Position numbers and translations under genes: made by a program. From assembly GCA_949286885.1 (NCBI GenBank), contig CASEEG010000004.1:1-42786 (forward strand): 42,786 nucleotides of DNA. Reading direction: 5' to 3'. The notes under the pieces were generated by a model. That model had not been told where the DNA came from. It did no database searches and was given only the letters and a program-made list of their open reading frames with translations. Below, piece after piece: positions 8,961 to 17,854 of the stretch. Position 1 is the stretch's first letter; each line of letters starts with the position of its first letter. This DNA is from an uncultured bacterium (lineage in GTDB: Bacteria > Cyanobacteriota > Vampirovibrionia > Gastranaerophilales > Gastranaerophilaceae).

Positions 8961-9657
8961 AAACCTCCTGAACTTCAAGAGAGTTTATGCATTCAAGATG
9001 GGCAAAAGTTTCGTTTATATTGCAAAGACTTGAATTAGTAAGTACCATTAGATTGATTTTAAGATCCGTTCCGTTAAGCACTTTTTTATCGTATTTTGTT
9101 ATTCTCGTGAAGTTTTTTTCTATTATTGAATTAATTTCATCAATATTTCTAATGCTGGTACTCAGTTTTATTTCTATATTTCTGTAGTGTGAAATTCTCT
9201 GTTGAATTACTTTTTTTTCAAATATTCTTATTAAGATTAAAATTGCCATTGTCGAAATTGTTGCAATTGTTGCCAGAGAAATTTGACCTGTTCCACATGC
9301 CATGCCAACTGCAGCACATACCCACAACGTTGCTGCAGTTGTTATGCCCAAGATATTTGTACCACTTCTCAAGACTGTTCCTGCGCCAATAAAACCAATA
9401 CCGGTTATAATCTGTGCTGCTATACGCGCAGGGTCATTAGTACCTATATATCCTGCAGTTTCTTGCATTTTAAAGCCGTATATAGAAAGGATGGTAAAAA
9501 TGCAAGCTCCTGTACAAACAAGAATGTGTGTACGCAGACCGGCAAATTTTCCGGTAATTTCCCTTTCAAATCCTAACAAAAATCCGAAAAAAATTGATAA
9601 GCCTATGCGCGAGAGCACAAGTATGTTGTAATCGCTTATAAAATTAAAATTTTCCAT
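8953..9657 (-). CDS. MgtC/SapB family membrane protein
   Basis: 234 residues. Family signatures are LGFEREITGKFAGLRTHILV near the N-terminus and ITGIGFIGAGTVLR in the third membrane region, with four to five hydrophobic segments to about residue 145. The last 85 residues form a small soluble domain resembling the ACT-like tail of long MgtC proteins. Members influence magnesium homeostasis and ATP synthase activity; many non-pathogens carry one. GGA lies upstream of the ATG. It overlaps the following TPR gene by eight bases. Confidence 0.88.
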   Translation of the reverse strand: MENFNFISDYNILVLSRIGLSIFFGFLLGFEREITGKFAGLRTHILVCTGACIFTILSIYGFKMQETAGYIGTNDPARIAAQIITGIGFIGAGTVLRSGTNILGITTAATLWVCAAVGMACGTGQISLATIATISTMAILILIRIFEKKVIQQRISHYRNIEIKLSTSIRNIDEINSIIEKNFTRITKYDKKVLNGTDLKINLMVLTNSSLCNINETFAHLECINSLEVQEVYE

Positions 9658-9663
9658 ACTATC

Positions 9664-10728
9664 CTATTTAATTTGTGATTTTGGGTCCAATATGTCCCTT
9701 ATTGTATCGCCTATTAGGTTAAAAGACAAAACTGCAACAAAAATTAAAAATCCGGGTGTCAGAAGCCATGGACGATACATAATATTGGCAAATTCTTGCG
9801 CCTCTTTTAGCATGTTTCCCCAGCTTGCATCGGGTTGTTGAATGCCAAGTCCTAAAAAACTTAAGCCTGATTCTGCAAGGATATAACCTGGCACACTTAG
9901 AGTTATGGCGATAATTACATAGCTTGATGTCTGTGGCAGTATATGTTTTAGAATTATTCTTGCTTTTGATGCACCTATTGAGCGTGCAGCTTGCACAAAA
10001 TCTTGTGTTTTAATAGATAAAACCATGCCTCTTACAACTCGAGAAAAACCAGCCCAACCGATTAGTGCCAATATTACGGTAATAAGCATAAACCTTTGCG
10101 AGCTTGTCATTCCCGAGGGCAAAATTGCTGCAAGTATAATCAACAGATAAAAACTCGGTATAGACATTATTGCCTCGGCAAATCGCATCATGAACATGTC
10201 CGTTTTGCCACCTAAGTATCCTGCTATCCCGCCATATATGAGCCCTATGGGGAAAGATATAAAAAGTGCCAAAAATCCAATTGTGAGCGAAACTTGCCCA
10301 CCATACAAAAGCCTTGAAAAATTGTCACGTCCGTTAATATCACATCCCAACAGAAAAAGTTCTCCACCATTTTGCACTCCAAACATGTGTTTTTTTGTTT
10401 TAAATATGCCTAAAAATTTATATTCAAAGCCGTCAGGAAATATTGTCAAGTAGTATTTTTTAGTTCTGTCTTGTACAAAATACATTCTAAGTGAGTCTTT
10501 ATCAAATTTTCTTATGTAATTATATGTATATGGTCTTGTTAATTTGCCCTCAGGGGTTATAAAATAAATGTTTGATGGCGGTGCATAAGATAATTTCCGG
10601 TTTGAGTAGTCTTTTGGATATGGTGCAATAAAGTTGGCAAAAAATATTGCTAAATAAAGTAAAATTAGTATTACGGATGAAAATATCGCAAATTTATCTT
10701 TTGTGAATTGTTTAAAAAAGTTTTTCAT
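9664..10728 (-). CDS. oppC: Peptide-type ABC transporter permease OppC-like
   Basis: 354 residues. The first membrane helix (about 14-36) and the conserved GCDINGRDNFSRLLYGGQVS motif frame an extra-long extracytoplasmic segment of roughly 90 residues (about 40-130), longer than in typical OppC. Five further helices follow, with the coupling motif near AARSIGASKARIILKHILPQ. It would form the transmembrane channel with OppB for import of oligopeptides or related solutes. It starts directly after the oppB stop. No ATPase is adjacent; an OppD-like ATPase is encoded at 27223. Confidence 0.88.
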   Translation of the reverse strand: MKNFFKQFTKDKFAIFSSVILILLYLAIFFANFIAPYPKDYSNRKLSYAPPSNIYFITPEGKLTRPYTYNYIRKFDKDSLRMYFVQDRTKKYYLTIFPDGFEYKFLGIFKTKKHMFGVQNGGELFLLGCDINGRDNFSRLLYGGQVSLTIGFLALFISFPIGLIYGGIAGYLGGKTDMFMMRFAEAIMSIPSFYLLIILAAILPSGMTSSQRFMLITVILALIGWAGFSRVVRGMVLSIKTQDFVQAARSIGASKARIILKHILPQTSSYVIIAITLSVPGYILAESGLSFLGLGIQQPDASWGNMLKEAQEFANIMYRPWLLTPGFLIFVAVLSFNLIGDTIRDILDPKSQIK

Positions 10729-11694
10729 CTACAGCCTCACTCTCGGGTCTGTAAGTTTTAAGAGTATATCGGCTATTATGTTGCCTAAAATTAGCATAAA
10801 AGAGCCTATAACTAAGCTTGCCATAACAACGTTTATATCTGATTTCATAACTGCTTCAAGAATTAACCTGCCAAGCCCCGGGTATTGGAAAACGTATTCG
10901 GTAAGCGCTGCACCGCTTAAAAGTGCTGCAAATTCAAATCCTAATAGTGTAACAAGCGGGTTTATCGCATTTCTTAGAGCATGTTTAACTATAACTTTAA
11001 AAGGGGTTAGCCCTTTTGCTTTTGCAAATTTTACATAATCACTATCTAATACATCAAGTAAATTTGAACGCATTTGTCTTGATAGACCTGCAAGAGATAT
11101 TGTTGTAAGTACAAAAGTCGGTAAAAACAAATGATGCATTATATCAAGAATTTTATGCCATGTGTCAAAACTTGAAAAATTTGGGCATGTGAGCCCGCCT
11201 ATTGGAAACCAGCCTGTTTTTTGTGCAAAAATTAATAAAAGTATAGCAAAGAAAAACGAGGGTATTGCCATTCCAACACTTGATAATACTGTTAAAATTC
11301 TGTCAAAAGCGCTTCTGTAATTTAGTGCTGCAATTATGCCTAGGGGAATTCCTATCAGCCAGGTCCAAAATATTACATTTGCAGAAAGCAGAATAGTATT
11401 AAAAGCACGTTCTTTTATTTTTGTACTAACTTTTTCGCCACTTACTGTTGTACCCATGTTGCCTTGAAGAAAGTTTTTACCCCATACAAAATATTGTATT
11501 AATATCGGTTTATCCAGTCCAAGCCGTATTTTTTCTTCTTCCAATGTTTGTTTTGTGATAGATGGATTTAATTTCAATTCAGCCAACGGGTCTACTGGTG
11601 ATAGTCTGATTAAGAAAAAGCTTATAAAGGATACTATTATTATTATTGGTATCCCCTGTAAAATCCTCTTAAAGATATATTTCCAAATTGACAT
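10729..11694 (-). CDS. oppB: Peptide-type ABC transporter permease OppB-like
   Basis: 321 residues, normal for the family. It has an N-terminal helix (IIIIVSFISFFLIRLSP), the periplasmic segment common to DppB/OppB, and the coupling motif YVKFAKAKGLTPFKVIVKHA. Predicted to pair with OppC. A -10-like hexamer lies six bases before the ATG, and no ribosome-binding site is visible, so this pair may have its own leaderless promoter in the 35-base gap after the upstream TPR gene. Confidence 0.9.
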   Translation of the reverse strand: MSIWKYIFKRILQGIPIIIIVSFISFFLIRLSPVDPLAELKLNPSITKQTLEEEKIRLGLDKPILIQYFVWGKNFLQGNMGTTVSGEKVSTKIKERAFNTILLSANVIFWTWLIGIPLGIIAALNYRSAFDRILTVLSSVGMAIPSFFFAILLLIFAQKTGWFPIGGLTCPNFSSFDTWHKILDIMHHLFLPTFVLTTISLAGLSRQMRSNLLDVLDSDYVKFAKAKGLTPFKVIVKHALRNAINPLVTLLGFEFAALLSGAALTEYVFQYPGLGRLILEAVMKSDINVVMASLVIGSFMLILGNIIADILLKLTDPRVRL

Positions 11695-11700
11695 AGAATA

Positions 11701-11706
11701 ACTTTA
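11701..11706 (-). promoter_or_regulatory. -10-like element, predicted leaderless start for oppB
   Basis: Read on the minus strand, TAAAGT is followed by exactly six bases and then the oppB ATG, with TG directly before the hexamer. No Shine-Dalgarno sequence is present. A weaker match than the other cases. Confidence 0.35.
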
Positions 11707-11729
11707 CAATAAAACCAGAAAAAATATCA

Positions 11730-13322
11730 TTAGTCAAAAAGATTATTTAATCTTTCTTGTATTTCTTGCGGGTCAATTTCTTCTGTCACTGAATTAACAT
11801 CATAGGCAAGCTGATAATATTTAGCTGCTTCTATTTTTTCTCCTTTTATGGCATAGGCTCTGCCCAGATTGTAGTATGCAAGTGCATAGTTAGGATTTGC
11901 CTCTGCGGCATGTTTAAAACATTCTATAGCATTTGCTATATGGGCTAAATCGTCAAGATAGATTACCCCCAGATTATTGTGTGCAATGTCATAATTTGGG
12001 TCATACTTAATAGACAGCTTGTATTCTTTAATTGCTTCAGTCAGATCCCCCATGCCCCAGTGCAAATATCCCATATTGCAATGAATTTTGGCATTGTTAG
12101 GTTCAAGTTCAAGTGCACGCTTGTATACAATTAGCGCATTTTTATAGTCTTCAGCATCATAAAAAGCACTGCCAAGGCTTATATAGACATCTATCTCTTT
12201 TGGTGCCAACAGGTGGGCAATGTGAAAGGATGATATTGCCGCCTGTACATTTTTTGTGACATTTTGCTGAATATAACCCAAGGTCTGCGCAACAAGGCTT
12301 GTCCAGTCTTGTTTGGGATTTAGTGTTATTGCACTTTGGTAGTGTGAAATTGCTTCATCTATTTCACCCTTCATAAAATACAGATTTGCCACATTGCTAT
12401 ATAAGACTGCATTATTAGGGTGTATGGAAATAAATTTTTTATAGGCAATTATTGCATTGTCATAGTCGCCCATTTCTTCATAAGCCTGTACAAGACCCGA
12501 GTATGCACTAAAACATAGCGAGTCAATCCAACGAGCCATTTTGTACTCAACTATTGCTTCTTCATGTTTTCCAACAGCCCTGTATATATCTCCTAAAAGC
12601 GAGTATAAAGGTGCAAAACCGGGCATTTTATCTATAGCTTCCGAATAAATTCCTATAGCTTTATCAAAATCCCTCAGTGCATAGTATTTATAGGCATTAA
12701 CCAATTTTGGAAAAATGGTAATAATTTTTAATTTATTGATAACATTTTTCAAAGCTTCTTTGTCAAAAGGTAATGTGATTATTGAAAGAATTAACTCTAT
12801 CCAGCTTTGCAATTTTGTTTTTGTCGACTTGAAAAACAAAGCTTTTAACAGTCTGTATTTTAAATAGTGGATTCTTGATGACCTGAGAAAAGTATGTTTG
12901 AGTGCCTCATTAGTTTCTTCCAATGCATCCTGATAGCTATCCTTTTTCTTTAAAGATTGAGCTATCATGTAATGACATTGTGCCTTGTCAGCACCTTTTG
13001 TTATTGCGATGTTAAAGTAATTAATTGCTCTGTCTAATTCGCCTTTGTGATAAAAAGCAAAGCCAATTTTATAATATATTTGCGGATCGTCTATAAGGCT
13101 TTCCGATGCTCTCTGGTACTGAGTTATAGCTTCATCAATATACTGTTTGGCTTGGTATACATCCAAATGCCAATCCATATACAAATCGCCAAGACGTACG
13201 CATAAATCAGTATTTGACGGTTCATTTATCAATATTGACTGACAATATTCAATAGCTTTTTGTATTTGGCCATTTTTTGTAAGCTTTTTTATTTTTCTAT
13301 TTATTTCGTTATCAGTTTTCAC
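11730..13322 (-). CDS. Large TPR-repeat protein
   Basis: 530 residues from a GTG start with GGAG upstream. It is built almost entirely of tetratricopeptide repeats (about 11 by eye), such as PQIYYKIGFAFYHKGELDRA, PLYSLLGDIYRAVGKHEEA, AVLYSNVANLYFMKGEIDEA and ALAYYNLGRAYAIKGEKIEA. There is no signal peptide or membrane segment, apart from a hydrophobic stretch in a non-TPR interval near residues 160-205. It probably assembles protein complexes in the cytoplasm. The partner is not identifiable. It follows the PilZ gene by 14 bases and may be cotranscribed with it. Confidence 0.8.
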   Translation of the reverse strand: MKTDNEINRKIKKLTKNGQIQKAIEYCQSILINEPSNTDLCVRLGDLYMDWHLDVYQAKQYIDEAITQYQRASESLIDDPQIYYKIGFAFYHKGELDRAINYFNIAITKGADKAQCHYMIAQSLKKKDSYQDALEETNEALKHTFLRSSRIHYLKYRLLKALFFKSTKTKLQSWIELILSIITLPFDKEALKNVINKLKIITIFPKLVNAYKYYALRDFDKAIGIYSEAIDKMPGFAPLYSLLGDIYRAVGKHEEAIVEYKMARWIDSLCFSAYSGLVQAYEEMGDYDNAIIAYKKFISIHPNNAVLYSNVANLYFMKGEIDEAISHYQSAITLNPKQDWTSLVAQTLGYIQQNVTKNVQAAISSFHIAHLLAPKEIDVYISLGSAFYDAEDYKNALIVYKRALELEPNNAKIHCNMGYLHWGMGDLTEAIKEYKLSIKYDPNYDIAHNNLGVIYLDDLAHIANAIECFKHAAEANPNYALAYYNLGRAYAIKGEKIEAAKYYQLAYDVNSVTEEIDPQEIQERLNNLFD

Positions 13323-13336
13323 TTATTCTCCGGTTA

Positions 13337-13924
13337 TCAGTTTAACTCTCTTAATGTCTTGAGACAGAAATTTGATATTTTGTCTCTGTCAAATTCATTA
13401 ATTTGGGTGTATTTTGCAATCACTTTTTCACCCTTAATATTTATTATGATGCCCTTTATAATTAAGTCTTTTTCAAACTCATCACTTAAAAGTTTTATTT
13501 CAATTTCTTCATCTAAATCAAAAATGTACTCATCCGGCGTAAATTTAATGCCGCCCGCCGATATATCATTACAAAGTGCGCCAATGAGCTTTTCTCCTTT
13601 TTGAATAAAAAACCTAAACTCGGCTACAGTGCGTACATATTTTCTTTTTTGGTTTATTGCAAGTGCTGAAGCGTTCTCTATTACTAACTCTCCATCACTT
13701 GATGGTGCTGATATTACCATAGAATTCATAGTTTTTATGCCAAATTGAGTATGTACCCGTACAAAAATTTCATCCCCTTCGCTAAGTGCCCAAGCATAGC
13801 TTTCATATTCTTTTGTGTAGTAGACTTTTAATCTGTCATTTTCTACAGATTCTATCACTCCCTCTAATTCGGGAAATTTAGGATTTTTTATAATTATAAT
13901 TTGTCCGCGCTTTGCTTCTATCAT
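13337..13924 (-). CDS. PilZ-domain protein, probable cyclic-di-GMP receptor
   Basis: 195 residues. An N-terminal beta-barrel (about 5-85) resembles the YcgR-N/flagellar-brake type domain; the C-terminal PilZ domain (about 90-190) carries both cyclic-di-GMP motifs, RKYVR (an RxxxR-type motif) and NDISAGGIKF (the D/NxSxxG motif). Ligand binding is therefore likely. Such proteins control motility, secretion or polysaccharide export; no flagellar or pilus gene is nearby. The ATG has no ribosome-binding site but sits six bases after TAAAAT. Confidence 0.8.
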   Translation of the reverse strand: MIEAKRGQIIIIKNPKFPELEGVIESVENDRLKVYYTKEYESYAWALSEGDEIFVRVHTQFGIKTMNSMVISAPSSDGELVIENASALAINQKRKYVRTVAEFRFFIQKGEKLIGALCNDISAGGIKFTPDEYIFDLDEEIEIKLLSDEFEKDLIIKGIIINIKGEKVIAKYTQINEFDRDKISNFCLKTLRELN

Positions 13925-13930
13925 AATATC

Positions 13931-13936
13931 ATTTTA
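13931..13936 (-). promoter_or_regulatory. -10 element, predicted leaderless start for the PilZ gene
   Basis: On the minus strand TAAAAT is followed by six bases (GATATT) and the ATG. No Shine-Dalgarno sequence and no extended TG are visible. Confidence 0.4.
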
Positions 13937-13973
13937 GTTTATGGTAAGACTTTGTGCAAATTATTAAATAAAG

Positions 13974-15209
13974 TTAAAAATTAAAGAATTTTTCGGGTGC
14001 CAAAGCGCATACAAGAGATTCCTTTTGCAGTATTAGCCTGGCTGCATCACTTACGTCCTGTTTGGTTACACTGTTTATCATTTCCAAAAACTTGTCACTA
14101 TAATTTAGTCCTAATCCCATCAGGTAATTATATCCTTCAATCGAGGCAAGTTGTGAATTTGTTTGAGAAAAATATTCCAATTTTCCCGTTATATTTTCTT
14201 TTGCTCCTTTTAATTCTTCATCTGTAGGATTTATATTTGCAAGTTTTTCCAACTGTTCATTAAATCCGTCTAAGGATTTTTTAATATTCTTTGGTTCTGT
14301 TGCTATGTAAAAACTAAAAACCGCCGATTTGTAAAGAGTTTCATAACCGCTTCTGACTGTGTAAGCCAGCCCTTGCCTGTCTCTGAGTTCAACAAATAAT
14401 CTGGAGCTGAGTCCTGATGAACCCAATATATTATTCATTACTGATATTTTCGTATAAAATTCGCTCTGAATGCTTGGAACTATAAAACCACGGAATATTT
14501 GTGCTTGATTTAAGTCGTTTTTTGGGATCCTTATAATTTCTAAATTACCCTCTTTTGGTTTGAAAGTATCGTATGTTTGAATTTTCGAACATGATTTGTG
14601 CGATTTCATAAAATCAAAATTTTTGACAAAATACTCAACAAACTCTTGTGTATTTTTAATGTCTCCGGCTATAGACAAAACCTTTCTTGAATTAAGAATT
14701 TTTTTGTGTGTGTCCATAATATCTTTTGTGCTGATTTTGTCAAGTTCTTCTAAGGTTTTGGAGGCCGTATTTGAGTAATAATGTCCATCAAACAGTCTTT
14801 TTATGAATTTGTCAGAAGCAAGTACTCTGGGATTATCAAGATCTGATTTTATTTCACCTTTCATTTTAAATTTTTCTTTTTCAAGATCTTCAAAAGTTGA
14901 ATTTAAAAGTATGTCTCTGGCATAATCCATTGCAAGGTTAAAGTCTTCATTTAAAAATAAAAAGCTTACTTTTATGTAGTCTTGTTTAGTTTTGATCGAT
15001 ACATCGATACAATTGTTTTCAAGTTCTTTTGCAAGTGTTTGTGCGTTTCTTGTTTTTGTACCTTGCAGAAGTAATCTGGAAAAAAGCCCATGCATTCCTG
15101 AGAATTTCTCTTCTTCGTCTATTGCAAAATAAAAGCAAACGCAGGTTCTTGGTGTATTTTTTCTGTCATTTATTATTATGTCCATGTCGTTTTTTATTAT
15201 ATGTTGCAT
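13974..15209 (-). CDS. M16 peptidase homologue lacking the zinc motif
   Basis: 411 residues of the pitrilysin/M16 family. The HxxEH zinc motif is replaced: the aligned region is GMHGLFSRLLLQGT (about residues 38-51), with no Glu-His. The C-terminal half keeps the substrate-gripping Arg/Tyr segment DRQGLAYTVRSGYE. This is the pattern of the non-catalytic subunit of heterodimeric M16B enzymes. It begins on the last base of the upstream catalytic M16 gene, so the two are translationally coupled and very likely form a dimer. No signal peptide is visible. Confidence 0.85.
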   Translation of the reverse strand: MQHIIKNDMDIIINDRKNTPRTCVCFYFAIDEEEKFSGMHGLFSRLLLQGTKTRNAQTLAKELENNCIDVSIKTKQDYIKVSFLFLNEDFNLAMDYARDILLNSTFEDLEKEKFKMKGEIKSDLDNPRVLASDKFIKRLFDGHYYSNTASKTLEELDKISTKDIMDTHKKILNSRKVLSIAGDIKNTQEFVEYFVKNFDFMKSHKSCSKIQTYDTFKPKEGNLEIIRIPKNDLNQAQIFRGFIVPSIQSEFYTKISVMNNILGSSGLSSRLFVELRDRQGLAYTVRSGYETLYKSAVFSFYIATEPKNIKKSLDGFNEQLEKLANINPTDEELKGAKENITGKLEYFSQTNSQLASIEGYNYLMGLGLNYSDKFLEMINSVTKQDVSDAARLILQKESLVCALAPEKFFNF

Positions 15210-16546
15210 TACTTGTTTCCTTTCGGGAGTAAAATACTAATGGAACAGCAGTTTTTGTTCAGATATTTTGCAGCTATGCTGCTTATGTAGTCCGTATTTA
15301 TTTCTTGCAGGGTTTTAAGGTAGATTTCTGCATGTTTTAAATCTTCACAAACACTCATGTAGTAACCTATTGAATCAGCAAGATCCGAAACTGTTTCCGT
15401 ATCCTGTGCAAAATTGACTTTTGCACGTTTTTTTGCTTTTTCCAGCTCTTGTTCATCTATTGTTGTTAATTTATCGAGTTCTTCTTTTATCTCTTTAATA
15501 AATTCTTCTTTTTTGTCTGGGTTAAAAACTGCCTCTATAAAGAAATTATCTCCATCCTTAAACTGGTAATGACATGTTTCTATTTGATAAACATAAGGCT
15601 TTTGTGTTCCTTCGATGAATCTGGAGTTTAGTCTTGAACTTTTGCCTTCACCTAAAATATTTGATATTACATCCAAGGCGATTGTTTCTTTTAGATTTTT
15701 GGCACTGTCGCATAAGAAACCTAACATAAAGTAAGCAGTATTTATGTCTGCTTCTTGTTCAATTAATTTTGGTGTTTTTATTTTTCTTTCGGGAATTTGC
15801 TCATCAGTTTTGCACTTTTCGAAATTTGAGATGTTTTTAAACTTAAACTCTCTTTCTATGTCATTGAGTATATTTTCGTCTTCAAAATCTCCGACTACCA
15901 CTGTAGTAAGGTTGTTAGGGGTATAAAAAGTATGATAGTATTTCATTATTTCTTCGCGCGATATCGATGCTATAATTTCCCCTGTCCCTATTACCTCTCT
16001 TTTGTAGGGATGTTTATCATACATTGCGTCATTTAGTGCTGAATATACTTTTCGCCAGTTATTGTCTTTGCCCATTCTTATTTCTTCAATAACTACATAT
16101 CTTTCTCGTTTTTGCTCAGGTATTTCACTTGTGAAATCAAAAGCCGGTCCAATTTCCTCCTGTGGCACTATAGGGTCAACCATCATATCAGCATGCATAT
16201 GCAGGGCTGTGCTAAAATAGCGTTTTGGAATTGTGACATAGTAATATGTATAATCCTTCCAGGTTGCCGCATTGATTATGCCGCCTTTGGACTCCAGCGT
16301 TCTGTCAAATACTCCTGCTTTGTACTTATTTGTCCCTTTAAACATTAAGTGTTCTAAGAAGTGTGAAACACCGTTATTGTTTGCATTCTCATTGATCGAA
16401 CCGGTTTTTACCCAGGTGCTTATGTTAGCCATGTGGCTTTCTTTTTTCGCAATTACTACCACATGCCCGTTTGGATGGGTGTATATACATACAGGTTTTG
16501 ATAGATATGGGTATTTAATTTCCTCTTTTTTGGTGTAACTTGACAT
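15209..16546 (-). CDS. M16 family zinc metallopeptidase, catalytic subunit
   Basis: 445 residues. The inverted zinc motif H62-F-L-E65-H66 is intact (GVSHFLEHLMFKGT), and the downstream glutamates are in VVIEEIRMGKDN. The overall layout matches M16B processing peptidases such as YmxG/mitochondrial processing peptidase beta. It probably degrades or trims peptides together with the HxxEH-less partner encoded next. GAGG precedes the ATG; it lies seven bases after aroH. Confidence 0.9.
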   Translation of the reverse strand: MSSYTKKEEIKYPYLSKPVCIYTHPNGHVVVIAKKESHMANISTWVKTGSINENANNNGVSHFLEHLMFKGTNKYKAGVFDRTLESKGGIINAATWKDYTYYYVTIPKRYFSTALHMHADMMVDPIVPQEEIGPAFDFTSEIPEQKRERYVVIEEIRMGKDNNWRKVYSALNDAMYDKHPYKREVIGTGEIIASISREEIMKYYHTFYTPNNLTTVVVGDFEDENILNDIEREFKFKNISNFEKCKTDEQIPERKIKTPKLIEQEADINTAYFMLGFLCDSAKNLKETIALDVISNILGEGKSSRLNSRFIEGTQKPYVYQIETCHYQFKDGDNFFIEAVFNPDKKEEFIKEIKEELDKLTTIDEQELEKAKKRAKVNFAQDTETVSDLADSIGYYMSVCEDLKHAEIYLKTLQEINTDYISSIAAKYLNKNCCSISILLPKGNK

Positions 16547-16553
16547 TTTTCCT

Positions 16554-16919
16554 CTATTCCGTTATATCAGGTCGTAATCTTTTTGCGCCTTTTAGATATT
16601 GGTGTTTTATTTCGTTTTGTCTTTTTGTTGTATTTATGCAAATTAGCACTCTTATGCATTTTTGAATTGAACCTTTTACATCCATTTCACGATAACACAT
16701 CATGGGTACATCTTCAAAACCGCAATACTCACGAGCATATTTTGCGGGAAAGTCTGCATCGATGTCTGATGTTACAGTAAATATCGCAAAAGAAATATTT
16801 TCTGTTTCAATATTATTTTTATCCAAAATTGTATTAACTAATTCCAGAGTCGCATCTTTTATTGATTTTTTATCGTTCTTCTCAATAGTTATTGCACCTC
16901 TAACGCCACGTGTTAGCAT
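16554..16919 (-). CDS. aroH: Chorismate mutase, AroH type
   Basis: 121 residues, the usual length. It rearranges chorismate to prephenate for Phe and Tyr. AroH signatures are RGVRGAITIEKND at the N-terminus, FTVTSDIDADFPAKYAR, MDVKGSIQKCIRVLI and a C-terminal YLKGAKRLRPD. This fold (not the AroQ type) is typical of Bacillota and cyanobacteria. The ATG overlaps the fmt stop by seven bases, indicating coupling. Confidence 0.95.
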   Translation of the reverse strand: MLTRGVRGAITIEKNDKKSIKDATLELVNTILDKNNIETENISFAIFTVTSDIDADFPAKYAREYCGFEDVPMMCYREMDVKGSIQKCIRVLICINTTKRQNEIKHQYLKGAKRLRPDITE

Positions 16920-17854
16920 GATTTGAAAATATCCCCCACTTTAATTTTTGCTCCTAAGCTCCAATTATAGGCGCTCATTTCACCCTTGCCTTCCGGCTTT
17001 ACACTTATGAGTAAAATGGCTTCTTCTCCGCAACATACACAAATTCCATCTTTACTTATGCCTGTCACTTCTCCGCAATTTGATTTTTTAGCAGTTTTAA
17101 CGATTTTCGTTTTTAATATTTTTATCAGTTTTTCGTTAAATATCGTATGACATGTATTTATTGTATGCATAGCGCGTACTTTGTTATGAATTTGTTTTGC
17201 ATCTTGCGTCCAGTCTATTCCTTTATCTTCTTTTTTGATTTTTTTTGTAAATGTGGCTTTTTGATTATCCTGTTTTATAGTTTTTAATGTGCCATTATAT
17301 ATTGATTTTAGAGTTTTATCCAATAAGCTTGGTGAGAGTGTTGCAATTTTTTCCATAAGCTCCGGTGTGTTAATTTGATCATCAAGCTCTATTTCTTTTT
17401 GCAGACATATATCCCCGGCATCAAGCTCTAAAACTGTTTTCATGGTGGTAATTCCCGTTTTTTTATCACCATTCATTATAGCTTCGCATATTGGGTTTGA
17501 GCCCCTGTATAGCGGCAGCAAGGATGCATGAAGATTTATTGTTGCGTATTTTGGAATATCTATGACCTCCTGGGATAGTATTTGCCCGAAAGCAAAGGTT
17601 ATAAAAAAATCGCAATTATATGATTTTAACTTTTTAATAATTTCTGTTTCTTTCGATATTTTGTCCGGTTCCAAAACTTCAATTTTATTTTCAATAGCAA
17701 TCGTTTTAATGTTGCTTTGAACTATTTTTTTCCCCCTTTTTGATGGTTTTGGCGGTTGTGTTACAAGCGCGCAAACCTCATAGTCTTTTGAATTTATAAA
17801 ATATTTAAAAGAATTAATTGCTATGTCAGGTGTTGCAAAAAAGACTATTTTCAT
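16913..17854 (-). CDS. fmt: Methionyl-tRNA formyltransferase
   Basis: 313 residues. It transfers a formyl group from 10-formyl-THF to initiator Met-tRNA. Family motifs are FFATPDIAINSFKYF, NLHASLLPLYRGSNPI (usually LPxxRGxxPI; the catalytic Asn-x-His is kept) and TGITTMKTVLELDAGDI with the conserved Asp. A C-terminal oligonucleotide-binding-like domain follows. The start overlaps the def stop by four bases (ATGA), the classic def-fmt pairing. Confidence 0.95.
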   Translation of the reverse strand: MKIVFFATPDIAINSFKYFINSKDYEVCALVTQPPKPSKRGKKIVQSNIKTIAIENKIEVLEPDKISKETEIIKKLKSYNCDFFITFAFGQILSQEVIDIPKYATINLHASLLPLYRGSNPICEAIMNGDKKTGITTMKTVLELDAGDICLQKEIELDDQINTPELMEKIATLSPSLLDKTLKSIYNGTLKTIKQDNQKATFTKKIKKEDKGIDWTQDAKQIHNKVRAMHTINTCHTIFNEKLIKILKTKIVKTAKKSNCGEVTGISKDGICVCCGEEAILLISVKPEGKGEMSAYNWSLGAKIKVGDIFKSC

